From NCBI GenBank assembly GCA_943367755.1, contig CALRKB020000008.1, forward strand, positions 78,755 through 142,754: 64,000 nt of DNA. The letters are read 5' to 3'. The stretch comes from PCC-6802 sp943367755 (GTDB lineage: Bacteria; Cyanobacteriota; Cyanobacteriia; Pseudanabaenales; Pseudanabaenaceae). The translations under genes and the position numbers were made by a program. Each line of letters starts with the position of its first letter. Positions within the stretch are counted from its first letter, which is position 1. Below the pieces are notes generated by a model. The model saw only the letters and a program-made list of their open reading frames with translations. It ran no database searches and had not been told where the DNA came from. Below are positions 8,425 through 17,246 of this stretch, piece after piece.

Positions 8425-10845
8425 ATGTCTGAAATGATTCAAGCCATTCTTGATAGTGAGGAAAGAAACGATCTCAAGTCTTTCCTCAGCGATCTGCGAC
8501 ATCAAGAAAAGCGATACTTACTGCGCAATGAGATTCTGGGATTCTATGCAGACTACTGCCAAAAATATCAGAAGTCTGATGAATTTTATCGTACCTCTAA
8601 TCTTGGCAAACTGCTTTACTACACGCAAGAGATCATTCTAGAGAATGGGAACCTCTGCTTGATCGTCCGTCCCAAGATCGCTAGCCAGGAAGTTTATCGG
8701 ATTACCGAAGATTTGAGTATTGAATTGGTGACTACGCCAGAGTTACTAGATTTGCGCGATCGCATGGTCAACCGCTATCACCCGAACGATGGTGACGTCC
8801 TGGAACTAGATTTCCAGCAGTTCTACGACTACTCACCTACGATTCGTGATTCCAAAAATATTGGTAAGGGCGTACAGTATCTCAACCGCTACCTATCAAG
8901 CAAACTATTTCAAGACCCCCAGCAATGGCTAGAAAGCTTGTTTCGTTTCTTGCGCTTGCACCAATGTAATGGGAGCCAGTTGCTGATCAACGGGCAGGTG
9001 CGATCGCATCAACAACTTTCTGAGCAGATAGAGAAAGCCCTGACCTTTGTGAGCAATCTTGATCGGGAAGAACCCTATGAAAAGTTTCGCTTTGACCTGC
9101 AAGCTATGGGTTTTGAGCCTGGTTGGGGCAATACCGCTGGCCGCGTACGCGAAACGCTTGAGATTCTGGACGAACTGATCGACTCTCCCGATCACCAGAC
9201 TCTGGAAGGGTTTATTTCTCGTATCCCCATGGTGTTTAAGATCGTCCTGGTGTCTATTCATGGTTGGTTTGGACAAGAAGGCGTCTTGGGGCGTCCCGAT
9301 ACAGGCGGCCAAATTGTCTATATCCTCGATCAAATCAAGAGCTTAGAAAAACAGCTACAAGAAGATATTACACTCGCTGGTTTAGATGTTCTATCTGTCA
9401 AACCAAAGGCGATTATCTTGACCCGCCTGATTCCCAATAGTGATGGTACTATTTGCAATCAACGCTTAGAAAAAGTCCACGGTACTGATAATGCCTGGAT
9501 TTTACGCGTCCCGTTTCGGGAATTTAATCCCAATATGACGCAAAACTGGATGTCGCGGTTTGAGATTTGGCCCTATCTAGCAACCTTTGCGGTTGATGCT
9601 GAGAAAGAACTGCTAGCAGAAATGCAGGGTAACCCTGACTTGATTATTGGCAACTATTCCGATGGGAATTTAGTCGCGTTCCTGTTGGCGCGTCGCATGA
9701 AAGTAACCCAGTGCAACATTGCTCACGCCCTCGAAAAGACCAAATATCTATTCAGCAACCTCTACTGGCAAGATCTAGAAGATAAGTATCATTTTTCGTT
9801 ACAGTTTACAGCCGATCTAATTGCTATGAATGCGGCCAATTTTGTGATTAGCAGTACTTACCAGGAAATCGTCGGCACCCATGAAGGTATCGGTCAGTAT
9901 GAATCTTATAAGTGCTTTACGATGCCAGAACTCTATCATGTGGTGAATGGCATTGAGCTACTCAGTCCCAAATTTAATGTGGTGCCACCTGGGGTCAGTG
10001 AGAGTTATTATTTCCCCTACTCTCGTCTGGAAGATCGGGTAATGGGCGATCGCGAACGCATAGAAGAGATGCTATTTAGCCTGGAAGACCCAACCTGTAT
10101 CTATGGCAATCTGGTAAACCCGAATCAGCGCCCCATCTTTTCAATGGCAAGGCTCGATCGGATTAAAAATCTGACTGGTTTAGCGGAATGCTTTGGTAAA
10201 AGCAAGGAATTGCAAGAACATTGCAACTTGATTTTGGTGGCGGGCAAGTTACGAGTAGAAGAGTCGGACGACAGTGAAGAACGCGATGAGATTATCAGAC
10301 TTTACCAAATTATTGATGAATACGATCTGCACGGCAAAATTCGCTGGCTGGGCGTGCGTCTATCGAAAACCGAATCTGGGGAGATTTATCGCGTGATCGC
10401 CGATCGCCAGGGGATCTTTGTGCAACCCGCTTTGTTTGAAGCTTTTGGTCTCACAATTTTAGAAGCGATGATTTCGGGCTTGCCGACCTTTGCAACTCAG
10501 TTTGGAGGCCCCCTGGAAATCATCCAAAATAAAGTGAATGGGTTTTACATTAACCCGACGCATTTAGAAGAGACAGCAGAAAAGATTCTAGATTTCGTCA
10601 CTAAGTGCGAGCAAAATCCCAATTTTTGGATTCAGATCTCAGAACAAGCGATCGCGCGAGTTTATAGCACGTATACGTGGAAGATTCACACGACAAAATT
10701 GCTATCCCTAGCCCGGATCTATGGTTTCTGGAACTTTACCTCAAAGGAAAACCGTGAAGACTTAATACGCTATATTGAGGCACTGTTTCACTTGCTTTAC
10801 AAGCCCAGGGCACAAAAGTTGCTGGCGGAGCATCAGCATCGGTAA
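8425..10845 (+). CDS. susA: sucrose synthase
   Basis: Reversibly converts sucrose and UDP/ADP to NDP-glucose and fructose; in cyanobacteria it mainly cleaves sucrose to feed sugar-nucleotide and glycogen pools. The 806-residue length is normal for the family. A regulatory N-terminal domain (~1-270) is followed by a GT-B GT4 catalytic part. That part contains VSIHGWFGQEGVLGRPDTGG, LIIGNYSDGNLVAFLLA, the nucleotide-sugar site FSMARLDRIKNLTGL, and the E-x7-E type block EAFGLTILEAM followed by GGPLEIIQ. A MITE-like repeat ends 29 bases before the start, so its promoter probably lies in or upstream of that element. A strong hairpin follows the stop codon. Confidence 0.95.
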   Translation: MSEMIQAILDSEERNDLKSFLSDLRHQEKRYLLRNEILGFYADYCQKYQKSDEFYRTSNLGKLLYYTQEIILENGNLCLIVRPKIASQEVYRITEDLSIELVTTPELLDLRDRMVNRYHPNDGDVLELDFQQFYDYSPTIRDSKNIGKGVQYLNRYLSSKLFQDPQQWLESLFRFLRLHQCNGSQLLINGQVRSHQQLSEQIEKALTFVSNLDREEPYEKFRFDLQAMGFEPGWGNTAGRVRETLEILDELIDSPDHQTLEGFISRIPMVFKIVLVSIHGWFGQEGVLGRPDTGGQIVYILDQIKSLEKQLQEDITLAGLDVLSVKPKAIILTRLIPNSDGTICNQRLEKVHGTDNAWILRVPFREFNPNMTQNWMSRFEIWPYLATFAVDAEKELLAEMQGNPDLIIGNYSDGNLVAFLLARRMKVTQCNIAHALEKTKYLFSNLYWQDLEDKYHFSLQFTADLIAMNAANFVISSTYQEIVGTHEGIGQYESYKCFTMPELYHVVNGIELLSPKFNVVPPGVSESYYFPYSRLEDRVMGDRERIEEMLFSLEDPTCIYGNLVNPNQRPIFSMARLDRIKNLTGLAECFGKSKELQEHCNLILVAGKLRVEESDDSEERDEIIRLYQIIDEYDLHGKIRWLGVRLSKTESGEIYRVIADRQGIFVQPALFEAFGLTILEAMISGLPTFATQFGGPLEIIQNKVNGFYINPTHLEETAEKILDFVTKCEQNPNFWIQISEQAIARVYSTYTWKIHTTKLLSLARIYGFWNFTSKENREDLIRYIEALFHLLYKPRAQKLLAEHQHR

Positions 10846-10864
10846 AGAGATAATGATTTTCGGT

Positions 10865-10908
10865 GAGGATGTGATGCGCTATTCCCATCACATCCTCTCT
10901 TCTTTTTT
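10865..10908 (+). terminator. Rho-independent terminator of susA
   Basis: A 12-bp perfect stem, GAGGATGTGATG (10865-10876) with CATCACATCCTC (10886-10897), has a nine-base loop. It is followed by a T-rich run ending TTTTTT at 10902-10907. It sits between two convergent genes and may also slow readthrough from the nitroreductase side. The stem core GAGGATGTG recurs in the terminator at 57797. Confidence 0.85.
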
Positions 10909-11581
10909 AGCCGTGATAAGGATTGTCTATCCGATCGACAAAGACATTAGAAGCAAGCGGTAAGCGACCAGGATTGAGTCGTTCCTCTGCGCCATAGCCA
11001 ATTGGTACAAGCACGGCGATCGCGAGATCCAAATTATCCGTAGCCCCAATTACCGCCTTCACCTTCTCCTCCGCCCAGCCATTCATAAAGCAAGAGGATA
11101 GACCAAAACTCTCGGCTGCCAATACCAGATGCGTGGCTGCGATCATCGCATCTTTGATCGCATACTCGCGGCGACGATCTCCCAGTTTAGACTGGAACTG
11201 TGGAATGGCCGTCTTCAGATAGTTGACTGCTTCTTGATTCAGCGCACCATTTTGCAATGCTTGTTGGTGAATTGGGCTTAAGTCCTTCTCTCCCACCGTC
11301 ACATCAACAGCGAAGACAAAGGTAACTGGTGCCTGGACAATTTGCTTTTGTCCCCAAGAGGCCTCTGATAATGCTGCTTTCTGAGCTTCATCCTGAACGA
11401 TCACAATCCGCCAATCCTGTAAATTCCAACTACTCGGTGCAGACACGGTCAGTTCGATCAATCGCTTCAGCAGAGCAGGCTCAATTGCATCAGGTTTGAA
11501 GCTTTTCATGGCACGACGCTTTGCGATCGCCGTTGGTACGTCCAGAGGATGGGCAAGAGAATTAGCTATTTGAGTATCCAT
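10907..11581 (-). CDS. nitroreductase family flavoprotein
   Basis: 224 residues of the FMN-dependent NAD(P)H nitroreductase fold. The N-terminal block is AIAKRRAMKSFKPDAI, followed by TVSAPSSWNLQDWRIVIVQD, the usual FMN-contacting region. The segment AAESFGLSSCFMNGWAEEKV is also typical, and IAVLVPIGYGAEERLNPGRL is the C-terminal family block. The enzyme probably reduces quinones, nitro compounds or similar electrophiles. It is the third gene of a minus-strand set with an aldo/keto reductase and an Old Yellow Enzyme, with a 42-base gap to its neighbour. Confidence 0.9.
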   Translation of the reverse strand: MDTQIANSLAHPLDVPTAIAKRRAMKSFKPDAIEPALLKRLIELTVSAPSSWNLQDWRIVIVQDEAQKAALSEASWGQKQIVQAPVTFVFAVDVTVGEKDLSPIHQQALQNGALNQEAVNYLKTAIPQFQSKLGDRRREYAIKDAMIAATHLVLAAESFGLSSCFMNGWAEEKVKAVIGATDNLDLAIAVLVPIGYGAEERLNPGRLPLASNVFVDRIDNPYHG

Positions 11582-11623
11582 TTAGTGTTCCTAAAGTTGT
11601 TGAGTTGAATAGTATGATTTTTT

Positions 11624-12655
11624 CTAGGCGCGATGATTGTCGATTTTCGTGATCGCACCACCAAAAGCAAAATCCTGTACCATTTGGCTTTGGAGAAAAT
11701 CATGGGGGAAGCCTAGTTCGATGGCGCTAACGCTATCTAGCTCCTGCATTTGCTCGGTGGTGAGTTTGAACTCCAAACAGGCGAGATTTTCCTGCACTTG
11801 TGCCACCTTGCGCGAACCAATAATGGGTATAACATCAATTGGTTGTTGGCGTAGCCAGTTAAGCGCCACCTGCGAAGCTGGACGTCCAATCTCATTCGCA
11901 ATTTTGCTCACTTCGCTGGCAACTCGCAAAGCGCGATCACTAATCTCTCGCTTTGTAATTGTGAATCGTGCCGACTCGGTATCGCTATTGGAATTATATT
12001 TACCCGTTAGTAAGCCTCCTGCTAAGGGACTCCAAGCCGTTATGCCAATATCAAAAGCCCGTGCCATTGGGAGCAAGTCGCGTTCGGGGGTGCGTTCTTT
12101 GAGAGAATATTCAATCTGCAACCCGATAAATGGTGTCCAGCCTCGCAGAATCGCGATCGTATTGGCTTGTGCCACAATCCAGGCTGGTGTATCAGAAATA
12201 CCGATGTAAAGGACTTTGCCCATGCGGACGAGGTCATCAAAGGCACGCATCACTTCGTCAACGGGAGTAGTAAAATCCCAAGCATGGAGCCATAGCAAAT
12301 CGATATACTCAACATTCAATCGCTTCAGACTGGCTTCTACCGCTTGCACCATATTCTTGCGGTGATTGCCACCTGCATTGATTTCGCCCTTACCTGTATT
12401 GAGAGAATATTTAGTGGCTACTACCCATTTTTCGCGATCGATCTTAATCAGATCGCCCACATACTTTTCACTTGTACCATTGGTGTACATATTAGCAGTG
12501 TCGATAAAGTTACCACCTGCTTCTGCAAACACATCAAACACCTTACGACATTCTTCATAGGAGGCTCCCCATCCCCAATCTTCGCCAAATGTCATTGTTC
12601 CCAAACATAATTCCGAAACTCGCAGGCCGCTATGACCTAGTAATTTATATCTCAT
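11624..12655 (-). CDS. aldo/keto reductase
   Basis: NADPH-dependent carbonyl reductase with a TIM-barrel fold. The start is the ATG at 12655 (MRYKLLGHSGLRVSELCLGT), because AKR proteins begin this way; the frame is open 120 bases upstream. Catalytic-type residues are visible: Asp and Tyr in FIDTANMYTNGTSEKYVGD, Lys in WVVATKYSLN and His in IDLLWLHAWDFTTPVDEVM. The C-terminal coenzyme site is in IDVIPIIGSRKVAQVQENL. Length 343 residues, normal for the family. It sits between the Old Yellow Enzyme and the nitroreductase. Confidence 0.92.
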   Translation of the reverse strand: MRYKLLGHSGLRVSELCLGTMTFGEDWGWGASYEECRKVFDVFAEAGGNFIDTANMYTNGTSEKYVGDLIKIDREKWVVATKYSLNTGKGEINAGGNHRKNMVQAVEASLKRLNVEYIDLLWLHAWDFTTPVDEVMRAFDDLVRMGKVLYIGISDTPAWIVAQANTIAILRGWTPFIGLQIEYSLKERTPERDLLPMARAFDIGITAWSPLAGGLLTGKYNSNSDTESARFTITKREISDRALRVASEVSKIANEIGRPASQVALNWLRQQPIDVIPIIGSRKVAQVQENLACLEFKLTTEQMQELDSVSAIELGFPHDFLQSQMVQDFAFGGAITKIDNHRA

Positions 12656-12680
12656 ATTTGCTCCAGTGATAATACAGAAG

Positions 12681-13784
12681 TTAGCGTACTTGCAATTCCA
12701 TCTGAGGCTCAAGGGCAGGATAGTCAGTGTATCCCTTTTCCTCACCACCATAGAATGTAGCGGGATCTGGCTCATTCAAGGGTGCATCTATGCGGAATCG
12801 CTCTGGCAAATCGGGATTAGCAATAAATAGCCTACCAAATGATACCAGATCGGCTATCCCTTCAGACAAAGCAGCATTTGCTTTATCGCGATCGTAGTCC
12901 CAATTAGCGATTACAGTACCTTTAAAGGTAGGACGGAAGTGAGATACGGGAATTGCAGTACCACCATGCCTGAGATCGGCTTCGCTGGGCTCAATTAGAT
13001 GCAGATAGGCGAGGTCAAACTGATTGAGTCTGTCGATCGCATAATTGAAGGTTGTGGCAGGATCGGAATCAGACATACTGTTAAACGTGCTGCTGGGTGA
13101 GAGACGCACACCAACGCGATCGCCTCCCCACACACTTGTGACCGCTTCTGTGACTTCTAACAGAAACCGCGTACGATTTTCCAGCGAACCACCATAGGCA
13201 TCAGTGCGATGATTGGTGCGATCGCGCAGAAATTGATCGATGAGATAACCATTGGCGCCATGAATCTCAACGCCATCGAATCCAGCCGCTAGGGCATTTT
13301 TTGCTCCCTGGCGAAATTGCTCCACAATGCCTGGAATCTCAGAGATCTCTAAGGCACGAGGAGTCACAAATGGTTGCATACCTGCGTAGGTTTGGGCTTC
13401 ACCCTCTGGCGTGATCGCGCTGGGAGCGACTGGCAATGCTCCATCCGGTTGTAGGGATGGGTGCGAGATCCGCCCAACATGCCATAGTTGCAAAAAAATC
13501 CGTCCTCCATGGGCATGTACGGCCTCAGTAACTAGCTGCCATCCTTCCACTTGGGCGGGAGAATGAATCCCAGGGGTAGCAGGATAACCCACTCCCTGTG
13601 GAGAAACCTGGGTAGCCTCGCTAATAATCAGGCCAGCCGATACCCGTTGAGTGTAATAGGTAGCGTTCATTGCGGTGGGGACATTCCCCGCACTGGCACG
13701 ATTGCGCGTTAATGGAGCCATCACAATGCGATTGGGCAAAGCATATGGGCCAACCTGAACGGGTGTGAAGAGATCTACCGACAT
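12681..13784 (-). CDS. Old Yellow Enzyme family alkene reductase (NADH:flavin oxidoreductase)
   Basis: FMN-dependent reductase of activated C=C bonds, as in NemA and OYE proteins. The 367-residue protein begins with VGPYALPNRIVMAPLTRNRA. It has RIFLQLWHVGRISHPSLQPD, the substrate-binding pair in GVEIHGANGYLIDQFLRD, and NRTDAYGGSLENRTRFLLEV, which fit the family closely. It is the promoter-proximal gene of the three-gene reductase operon. Its start lies 50 bases from a divergent ArsR-type regulator that probably controls it. Confidence 0.94.
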   Translation of the reverse strand: MSVDLFTPVQVGPYALPNRIVMAPLTRNRASAGNVPTAMNATYYTQRVSAGLIISEATQVSPQGVGYPATPGIHSPAQVEGWQLVTEAVHAHGGRIFLQLWHVGRISHPSLQPDGALPVAPSAITPEGEAQTYAGMQPFVTPRALEISEIPGIVEQFRQGAKNALAAGFDGVEIHGANGYLIDQFLRDRTNHRTDAYGGSLENRTRFLLEVTEAVTSVWGGDRVGVRLSPSSTFNSMSDSDPATTFNYAIDRLNQFDLAYLHLIEPSEADLRHGGTAIPVSHFRPTFKGTVIANWDYDRDKANAALSEGIADLVSFGRLFIANPDLPERFRIDAPLNEPDPATFYGGEEKGYTDYPALEPQMELQVR

Positions 13785-13815
13785 GTCTAACCTCCTGAAT
13801 TGGTTAGTTTAATTA

Positions 13816-13830
13816 TTCGAGTTTTTCGAA
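13816..13830. promoter_or_regulatory. palindromic operator candidate between OYE and ArsR genes
   Basis: TTCGA, a five-base spacer, then TCGAA form a perfect interrupted palindrome in the 49-base divergent gap. It ends three bases before the regulator's start codon, where repressor binding could block both promoters. This is the only clear dyad in the gap. Assignment to the neighbouring ArsR protein is inference. Confidence 0.5.
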
Positions 13831-13833
13831 CAA

Positions 13834-14253
13834 ATGAACTATAATACAAATTATGAGATCGTGCAACCTATGAGGCTTCTTTATCATCCTGACAAAAAAG
13901 ATATTTCCCTAGCAGGAGTTCTCTATGCTTTGGGCGACCCGGTGCGCCTAGAAATTGTCAAACGGTTAGCGACCCATGGCGAACTTCCCTGTGCGGCTCT
14001 AGGTTGTGCTGCTGACTATGCGATCGCAAGCGAAGAGAGCGCTAATCCAAAATTGATTGCCAAGTCTACCATGTCACATCACTTCAGAATTTTGCGCGAA
14101 TCGGGTGTGCTCTATTCCCATAAAGAAGGCACGCAGCTAATTAATTCACTGCGCCGTGAAGATCTTGATACGCTTTTCCCTGGTTTACTCGATACCGTAT
14201 TGCAGTCTGCTAGTCGGAATGCTGGATGTTCTAAGCCAACACATCACAATTAA
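13834..14253 (+). CDS. ArsR-type HTH transcriptional regulator
   Basis: 139 residues. The winged-helix region has GVLYALGDPVRLEIVKRLAT followed by KSTMSHHFRILRESGVLYSH, which is the recognition helix and wing of ArsR-type repressors. Two cysteines lie close together before the recognition helix (Cys53 and Cys58), with a third near the C-terminus (Cys132). That would suit a thiol-based electrophile or metal sensor. The start could be the ATG at 13870 instead, twelve codons in. It is transcribed divergently from the reductase operon and is the obvious candidate regulator. Confidence 0.87.
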   Translation: MNYNTNYEIVQPMRLLYHPDKKDISLAGVLYALGDPVRLEIVKRLATHGELPCAALGCAADYAIASEESANPKLIAKSTMSHHFRILRESGVLYSHKEGTQLINSLRREDLDTLFPGLLDTVLQSASRNAGCSKPTHHN

Positions 14254-14273
14254 CTGACTCAACTTACAACTAC

Positions 14274-14475
14274 ATGTTACGTAGAAGTTCTTGAAACCTT
14301 CACCCCACCACAATCGCTAGCGAGTTGCCTCGTATTGCCCCTCGCCTTCAAGGGGAAGGAAACAGAGCCAGAACAGGGGTTTCGACGCGATCGTTCAGCC
14401 AAACAGCGTAGCCCATGCAACACCAATTGAATATATGCTTGAGTAATAAAAAGAGGCCATAATTTCACGTAACAT
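14274..14475. repeat. putative non-autonomous element with terminal inverted repeats
   Basis: A 202-base stretch bounded by ATGTTACGT (14274-14282) and its exact inverse ACGTAACAT (14467-14475). It fills most of the 265-base gap between the ArsR gene and the symporter operon. It holds no plausible gene. An internal hairpin is formed by GCCCCTCGCCTT and AAGGGGAAGG-type arms near 14335-14360. A variant of the end sequence, ATGTTATGTAGAA, occurs near 17191. It could be a MITE-like element; evidence is limited to the ends. Confidence 0.5.
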
Positions 14476-14518
14476 CAGATAATAAATTTCTTTTTATCTA
14501 ACTTTATTAATAAAGAAT

Positions 14519-14812
14519 ATGAAGAAACAGTCAAAATCATTGGCGGACGTAGCAGCCGATCGTTGGCGCATTTCAATGTGGCTTACCGCAGCCATGATGG
14601 TTATTTACTTTGGGTTCATTTTGCTGATTGCCTACAACAAGACCCTACTCGCAACTCTTGTTACTCCTGGACTTTCGTTGGGAATAGTCTTAGGCGCTCT
14701 CGTGATTGCAGCGGTTTGGGTGCTCACTTACATTTACGTACATTGGGCAAACACCAACTATGACGAGCACATTGCCGAACTTCAAGCAAATTTGAAGGAG
14801 CGCGAATCGTGA
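14519..14812 (+). CDS. yjcH: DUF485 family small membrane protein, symporter partner
   Basis: 97 residues with two transmembrane helices (~residues 20-42 and ~52-75). It is a typical DUF485 protein, encoded directly upstream of an acetate/solute:cation symporter, as yjcH is upstream of actP in Escherichia coli. Its stop codon overlaps the GTG start of the symporter by four bases, which indicates translational coupling. The exact role in transport is unknown. Confidence 0.88.
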   Translation: MKKQSKSLADVAADRWRISMWLTAAMMVIYFGFILLIAYNKTLLATLVTPGLSLGIVLGALVIAAVWVLTYIYVHWANTNYDEHIAELQANLKERES

Positions 14813-16407
14813 ATACAACCCTCGGACAATTCAATCCTTTAGCGATCGCTTTCTTCCTAATATTTGTCATTGCCTCTTTAGGGATTACCTATTGGGCCGC
14901 GCTGAAAACCAAAAGTACGTCGCATTTTTACACCGCAGGACAAAGCATTAGCGGTTTTCAAAACGGACTTGCCCTTGCTGGCGACTACATGAGTGCGGCC
15001 AGCTTTTTGGGTATTGCCGGACTCGTAGCGCTGAATGGTTTTGACGGCTTGATTTATTCCATCGGCTTTCTGGTGGGATGGCCGCTGGTCATGTTTTTGA
15101 TTGCCGAGCCGCTACGCAATCTAGGTAAATATACGTTCTCCGATGTCGTAGCATTTCGCCTGCGACAAACCCCGGTGCGGATTGCCTCTGCGATCGGAAC
15201 GCTAGCAGTAGTCAGTTTTTACCTCATCGCGCAAATGGTCGGTGCGGGCAATCTGATCAAACTGCTGTTTGGTTTAGATTACGATATTGCTTTATTAATC
15301 GTCGGTGGTGTCATGCTCTCCTATGTCATTTTTGGCGGCATGATTGCTACGACATGGGTACAGATTATCAAGGCAGTTCTCTTACTGGGCGGAACAGTAA
15401 TACTTTCAGGATTGGTGCTATCGCAGTTTGGATTCAATCCAGCCAACCTATTTGCGGCAGCTTCGCAGAAATACGGTGCTGGTATCCTCGCACCGGGCAA
15501 ACTAATTTCCGATCCCCTTGATGCCATTTCGTTAGGTATGTCGCTGATGCTAGGCACAGCGGGCTTGCCGCACATTCTCATGCGTTTCTACACCGTTCCT
15601 GATGCCAAAGCTGCCCGTACTTCCGTCATGTATGCCACGCTGTTCATCGGTTTCTTCTACCTGCTCACTTTTATTCTCGGTTTTGGGTCGATGGTGCTGG
15701 TGGGACAAGAAGCCATTAAACATATCGACAAGGGTGGCAACATGGCAGCACCTCTGTTGGCTGAAGTCTTAGGCGGTAACGCTTTCTTAGGTTTCATTGC
15801 CGCAGTGTCCTTTGCAACGATCCTGGCTGTCGTAGCCGGACTCACCTTATCGGGAGCGGCAGCGCTCTCGCACGACCTATGGGTAAATGTGGTACGCGGC
15901 GGCCATGCTGACGAATCGGAGCAGTTCAAAGTGGCTCGGGGTGCAACACTGCTATTAGGAATTGTGGCCATTATACTGGGCATCGTTTTTAAGGGGCAGA
16001 ATGTTGCCTATATGGTGGGGCTTGCCTTTGCGATCGCTGCTAGTGCTAACTTTCCATCGCTATTACTATCGATGATTTGGCGGCGCTTCACAACGCACGG
16101 TGCGGTGGCGAGCATCATCGTCGGTACGGTTTCGTCTCTTGTGCTGATCTATCTCTCGCCTACCGTTCAAATTGACATTCTCAAACAGGCCCATGCATTC
16201 TTCCCTCTGAAGAATCCCGGTTTAGTTACGATTCCCCTATCGTTTGTTGTAGGCATTGTCGTTTCTCTGTTGGAGAACGATACAGTTTCTGCCGCAAGGT
16301 TCGATGAGGTAGAACATCGCATCCATGTCGGTATGAGCCTGAAAGAATTTGGTGGCAACACTGCAACAATTGATGCCTCCGATCTTGCTGAAGAGATAAA
16401 CGGGTAA
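14809..16407 (+). CDS. actP: cation/acetate symporter (SSS family)
   Basis: 532 residues, about 13 membrane segments, sodium:solute symporter family. Family blocks include FYTAGQSISGFQNGLALAGD, YMSAASFLGIAGL, GTAGLPHILMRFYTVPDAK and FAIAASANFPSLLLSMIWRR. These match ActP-type monocarboxylate (acetate) symporters. The start is the GTG at 14809, inside the ATCGTGA overlap with the DUF485 gene. It is followed by a good terminator at 16440. The substrate is inferred from family and partner gene. Confidence 0.92.
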   Translation: MNTTLGQFNPLAIAFFLIFVIASLGITYWAALKTKSTSHFYTAGQSISGFQNGLALAGDYMSAASFLGIAGLVALNGFDGLIYSIGFLVGWPLVMFLIAEPLRNLGKYTFSDVVAFRLRQTPVRIASAIGTLAVVSFYLIAQMVGAGNLIKLLFGLDYDIALLIVGGVMLSYVIFGGMIATTWVQIIKAVLLLGGTVILSGLVLSQFGFNPANLFAAASQKYGAGILAPGKLISDPLDAISLGMSLMLGTAGLPHILMRFYTVPDAKAARTSVMYATLFIGFFYLLTFILGFGSMVLVGQEAIKHIDKGGNMAAPLLAEVLGGNAFLGFIAAVSFATILAVVAGLTLSGAAALSHDLWVNVVRGGHADESEQFKVARGATLLLGIVAIILGIVFKGQNVAYMVGLAFAIAASANFPSLLLSMIWRRFTTHGAVASIIVGTVSSLVLIYLSPTVQIDILKQAHAFFPLKNPGLVTIPLSFVVGIVVSLLENDTVSAARFDEVEHRIHVGMSLKEFGGNTATIDASDLAEEING

Positions 16408-16439
16408 GTGACATCTTGAAACGTGTAGGCTATTGCAAC

Positions 16440-16472
16440 AAAAGGGATCGAATTCGATCCCTTTTGCTTTTA
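16440..16472 (+). terminator. Rho-independent terminator after actP
   Basis: An 11-bp perfect stem, AAAAGGGATCG with CGATCCCTTTT, has an AATT loop (16440-16465) and is followed by GCTTTTAT. It lies 33 bases after the symporter stop codon. The rest of the gap to 16685 shows no convincing gene. Confidence 0.85.
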
Positions 16473-16685
16473 TAAGCGGAAAGGCTGCGTGAAATAGAAG
16501 GATATTAACGTACTGGGGTTAAATGAGTTTCTTCGCATCATAGGGAGCGTTACGATCGCTCGCCCAAAATTTGTTTACAAGAACACCCACCGAGAGATAT
16601 AACTCGCTCCTCAGCAATACGCTGATTCGCAGCGGTATCGACCTGCGATCGCATTGTTGAACAATCCGTTACCCTGTAGATTTGA

Positions 16686-17036
16686 CTAAAAGCCTACTGC
16701 TTGGTCGAAGCGAATTTGCTCCAGGGAGCGATCGCCGTAAACAGCCTCAATTTGCTCCTGGCAGCATTGGATCGCAAAGTCATTCACCTCTTCTGGTTCA
16801 ATGCCATACAGATACCAGAATACATCGGCCTCAACACGGCAGAAACGTGGACGCGAGTCATAAATACGGCACTGGCGCGTTGTGCGATCCAGATTAATGC
16901 ACCAACCATCATTACCAACCATACTCAGATACAGAGCTAGCTCGACCGGTGTAAGGTAGTCCTCTAGATCGGGGCGTTCCTCAGGTGCGAGATGGCAACA
17001 TGCGCCACAATTTTTAATACATTGCCAAGTCGCCAT
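16686..17036 (-). CDS. YkgJ-family cysteine cluster protein
   Basis: 116 residues. The N-terminal CIKNCGACCHLAPEERPDLE supplies C-x3-C-x2-CC, and CRIYDSRPRFCRVEADVFWY supplies two further cysteines. This is the YkgJ/UPF0153 pattern thought to bind zinc or an Fe-S centre; the role is unknown. The start MATWQCIKNC is well placed. It is divergent from the SagB-type oxidoreductase 210 bases away. Confidence 0.85.
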   Translation of the reverse strand: MATWQCIKNCGACCHLAPEERPDLEDYLTPVELALYLSMVGNDGWCINLDRTTRQCRIYDSRPRFCRVEADVFWYLYGIEPEEVNDFAIQCCQEQIEAVYGDRSLEQIRFDQAVGF

Positions 17037-17246
17037 AGGTATAGAGATTCAGATGGGTAGAGCGGTTTAGATTTGGAGCTTTCGCTGCCGAGTTGTCATC
17101 CTTCAGCTAAAATGCTCATAACTGATCGCATCGGAGAAAGGCTTATCTAATAAAGCAGATCGAGCGATCCGAGAACCACGATCTTAACTCATGTTATGTA
17201 GAACTTTGTGCTTGGTGATTAAAGTCGCCGGCTATTCTCCCTGCCC

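Noticed and set aside
8278..8505. A 75-codon minus-strand frame.
   Set aside because: Made of the MITE-like repeat and the antisense of the susA start; no independent support.
16500..16680. A 34-codon minus-strand frame in the symporter-YkgJ gap.
   Set aside because: Short, no family pattern, and no ribosome-binding site; treated as non-coding.
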